6,868 bases of DNA from Chloroflexota bacterium. GTDB lineage: Bacteria > Chloroflexota > Limnocylindria > Limnocylindrales > CSP1-4. Shown here one piece after another: positions 5,776 through 6,868 of this stretch. Position 1 is the stretch's first letter. Each line of letters starts with the position of its first letter. The position numbers were made by a program, and so were the translations under genes. A model generated the notes under the pieces. The model was not told the DNA's origin. It did no database searches and was given only the letters and a program-made list of their open reading frames with translations. The stretch spans positions 1 through 6,868 of the forward strand of contig JAICUV010000183.1 of assembly GCA_025935655.1 (NCBI GenBank), given 5' to 3'.

Positions 5776-5885
5776 GTGGATCGCCAGCCTACCGGAGGCT
5801 GTCAAACCGCGACCATGGGACGATCTGCCGGAACCAGCCCTGCGTCAGGCTCGCCGTGCAGGTGCACGCGGGTAGGCTGGCACGC
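5776..5885. promoter_or_regulatory. Divergent promoter region between the RlpA-like and glycosylase genes
   Basis: Both strands carry the same 11-mer, GGTAGGCTGGC, with TAGGCT as the -10 box. On the minus strand TAGGCT (5791-5786) lies 10 nt before the GTG of the RlpA-like gene. On the plus strand TAGGCT (5873-5878) lies 7 nt before the ATG of the glycosylase gene. This fits leaderless or nearly leaderless transcripts; neither start has a Shine-Dalgarno sequence. No good -35 hexamer is seen at 16-18 nt. Confidence 0.55.
5855..5868. repeat. Inverted repeat CGTGCA-N2-TGCACG upstream of the glycosylase -10 box
   Basis: Perfect 6-bp arms with a GG centre, ending 4 nt before TAGGCT. It fills the promoter spacer and is a candidate operator for the DNA-repair gene. 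No regulator gene adjoins to name the binding protein. Confidence 0.4.
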
Positions 5886-6863
5886 ATGACGGATCCACTG
5901 CGCGAGCGCACCGGTGCGGGTCCCGCCGAGGCCGAGGCCGTCGTCCCGATGGCGGCACCCTACCGGCTGGCGGGCACGCTCGCGATCCACCGGCGCGGCA
6001 ATGGGGATCCCGCGTTCCGGATCGAGCAGTCGGGCGCCGTCTGGTTCGCGACGCGGCGGGCCACCGGGCCGGTGACGCTGTTCCTCCAGCCCATCGTCGA
6101 CGGCGTGCGCGTCCGCGCGTGGGGTCTCGGCTCGCTCGAAGCCGTCGCGGGCGCACCGGCCCTGCTCGGTGCCGAGGATGACCCCGCGGCCCTCGTCCCC
6201 GTGCACCCCGCCGTCGACGAAGGCGCGCGACGCGGTCGCGGTCTCCGCATCGGCCGATCCGGGGCCGTGTTCGAGGCGCTGGTGCCGGCGATCCTCGAGC
6301 AGAAGATCACGGGCGAGGAGGCGCACCGGGTCTACCGGGCGCTGATCCGCGTGTACGGCGAGGACGCGCCGGGCCCGCCCGGGTTGCGGCTCCCGCCCGC
6401 GCCCGAGGTGCTGGCGGCGCTCCCCTACCACGTGTTCCATCCCCTCGGCCTCGAGCGGCGCCGTGCGGAGCTGATCCGCGCCGTCGCCCGGGAGGCGCCC
6501 CGGCTCGAGCACCTGGCGGTCCTGGTCTCCGAGGCCGCGCCCGGCGGCGATCGCCAAGCAGCGCTCGCATCCGCCTACGCCGCGCTGCGGGCCTTCCCCG
6601 GCATCGGGCCCTGGACTGCCGCCGAGGTCGGCTTCCGCGCCTTCGGTGACCCGGACGCCGTCAGCCTCGGCGACTTCCACATCCCCAACATGGTCTGCTG
6701 GGCCCTCGCCGGCGAACCGCGCGGCACCGACGAGCGCATGCTCGAGCTCCTCGAGCCCTACCGCGGCCAGCGCGCCCGCGTCACCCGCCTCCTCGAGCTG
6801 ACCGGCGCCCAAGCCCCTCGCTACGGCCCCAGGCTCTCCTCGCGCCGCATCAACGCCCTCTAG
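5886..6863 (+). CDS. AlkA-type DNA-3-methyladenine glycosylase (HhH-GPD family)
   Basis: A 325-aa DNA repair enzyme predicted to remove alkylated bases such as 3-methyladenine, leaving an abasic site for base-excision repair. Seen: an N-terminal beta-rich domain (about 24-90, starting PYRLAGTLAIH); the core-helix motif ILEQKITGEEA (136-146); the helix-hairpin-helix FPGIGPWTAAEV (237-248); and GDPDAVSLGDFHIPN (254-268), where Asp263 occupies the catalytic aspartate position of the family. The C-terminus has PYRGQRARVTRLL, as in high-GC-bacterial AlkA-like proteins. There is no four-Cys iron-sulfur motif, which sets it apart from EndoIII and MutY. It stands alone, divergent from the RlpA-like gene. 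The ATG at 5886 is chosen from the TAGGCT box 7 nt upstream. An in-frame ATG at 5856 lies upstream of that box. The reading frame ends intact 5 bp before the window does. Confidence 0.9.
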   Translation: MTDPLRERTGAGPAEAEAVVPMAAPYRLAGTLAIHRRGNGDPAFRIEQSGAVWFATRRATGPVTLFLQPIVDGVRVRAWGLGSLEAVAGAPALLGAEDDPAALVPVHPAVDEGARRGRGLRIGRSGAVFEALVPAILEQKITGEEAHRVYRALIRVYGEDAPGPPGLRLPPAPEVLAALPYHVFHPLGLERRRAELIRAVAREAPRLEHLAVLVSEAAPGGDRQAALASAYAALRAFPGIGPWTAAEVGFRAFGDPDAVSLGDFHIPNMVCWALAGEPRGTDERMLELLEPYRGQRARVTRLLELTGAQAPRYGPRLSSRRINAL

Positions 6864-6868
6864 CCGGG

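Noticed and set aside
5800..5805. TTGACA as a -35 box or TTG start for the RlpA-like gene
   Set aside because: It is only 8 nt from the TAGGCT box, too close for a -35/-10 pair. As a start codon it would lie upstream of the likely transcription start and lengthen the n-region of a signal peptide that is already complete from the GTG.
1..6868. A multi-gene defence, biosynthetic or mobile system
   Set aside because: The six genes belong to unrelated housekeeping or metabolic families, have mixed orientations and look like separate transcription units. There are no integrase, transposase, nuclease-helicase, toxin-antitoxin or repeat-array signals.

Overview
This is a compact, high-GC window (roughly 70% G+C by eye, with GC-rich third codon positions and long meaningless open frames on the opposite strand). 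Gene content and promoter style suggest a high-GC Chloroflexota (Limnocylindria/Ellin6529-like) or an actinobacterium. I cannot decide between them from the sequence. Six protein genes fill almost the whole window. I see no RNA gene, insertion sequence, CRISPR array or phage gene.

Layout, left to right. A 14-helix DHA2-type MFS drug exporter (46-1683, minus) follows a 203-bp gap downstream of a shikimate-kinase-fold P-loop kinase (1887-2432, minus). A 78-bp divergent promoter region separates that kinase from a PLP-dependent tryptophanase (2511-3887, plus). The tryptophanase runs convergently, with a 25-bp gap, into a membrane protein that fuses a DoxX/DoxD-like four-helix domain to a Rieske [2Fe-2S] domain (3913-5043, minus). 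Upstream of it on the same strand is a secreted RlpA-like double-psi beta-barrel protein (5182-5775, minus). A divergent promoter region of about 110 bp then leads to an AlkA-type 3-methyladenine DNA glycosylase (5886-6863, plus), which ends 5 bp before the window does.

The genes do not form one obvious pathway. They look like independent transcription units: export of toxic compounds, an orphan kinase, tryptophan breakdown to indole, pyruvate and ammonia, a membrane redox protein, cell-wall remodelling and alkylation-damage repair. Several starts fit leaderless transcription: a TANNNT -10 box lies 7 nt before the ATG of both the tryptophanase and the glycosylase, and a weaker match lies 7 nt before the kinase ATG. 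The DoxD-Rieske gene instead has a good GGAGG ribosome binding site.

The most interesting items are the DoxD-Rieske fusion with an internal twin-arginine-like segment and a Rieske box lacking the two hydroxyl residues that raise potential, and the kinase whose shikimate-binding GGG and Arg positions are replaced. I found no convincing multi-gene undescribed system.
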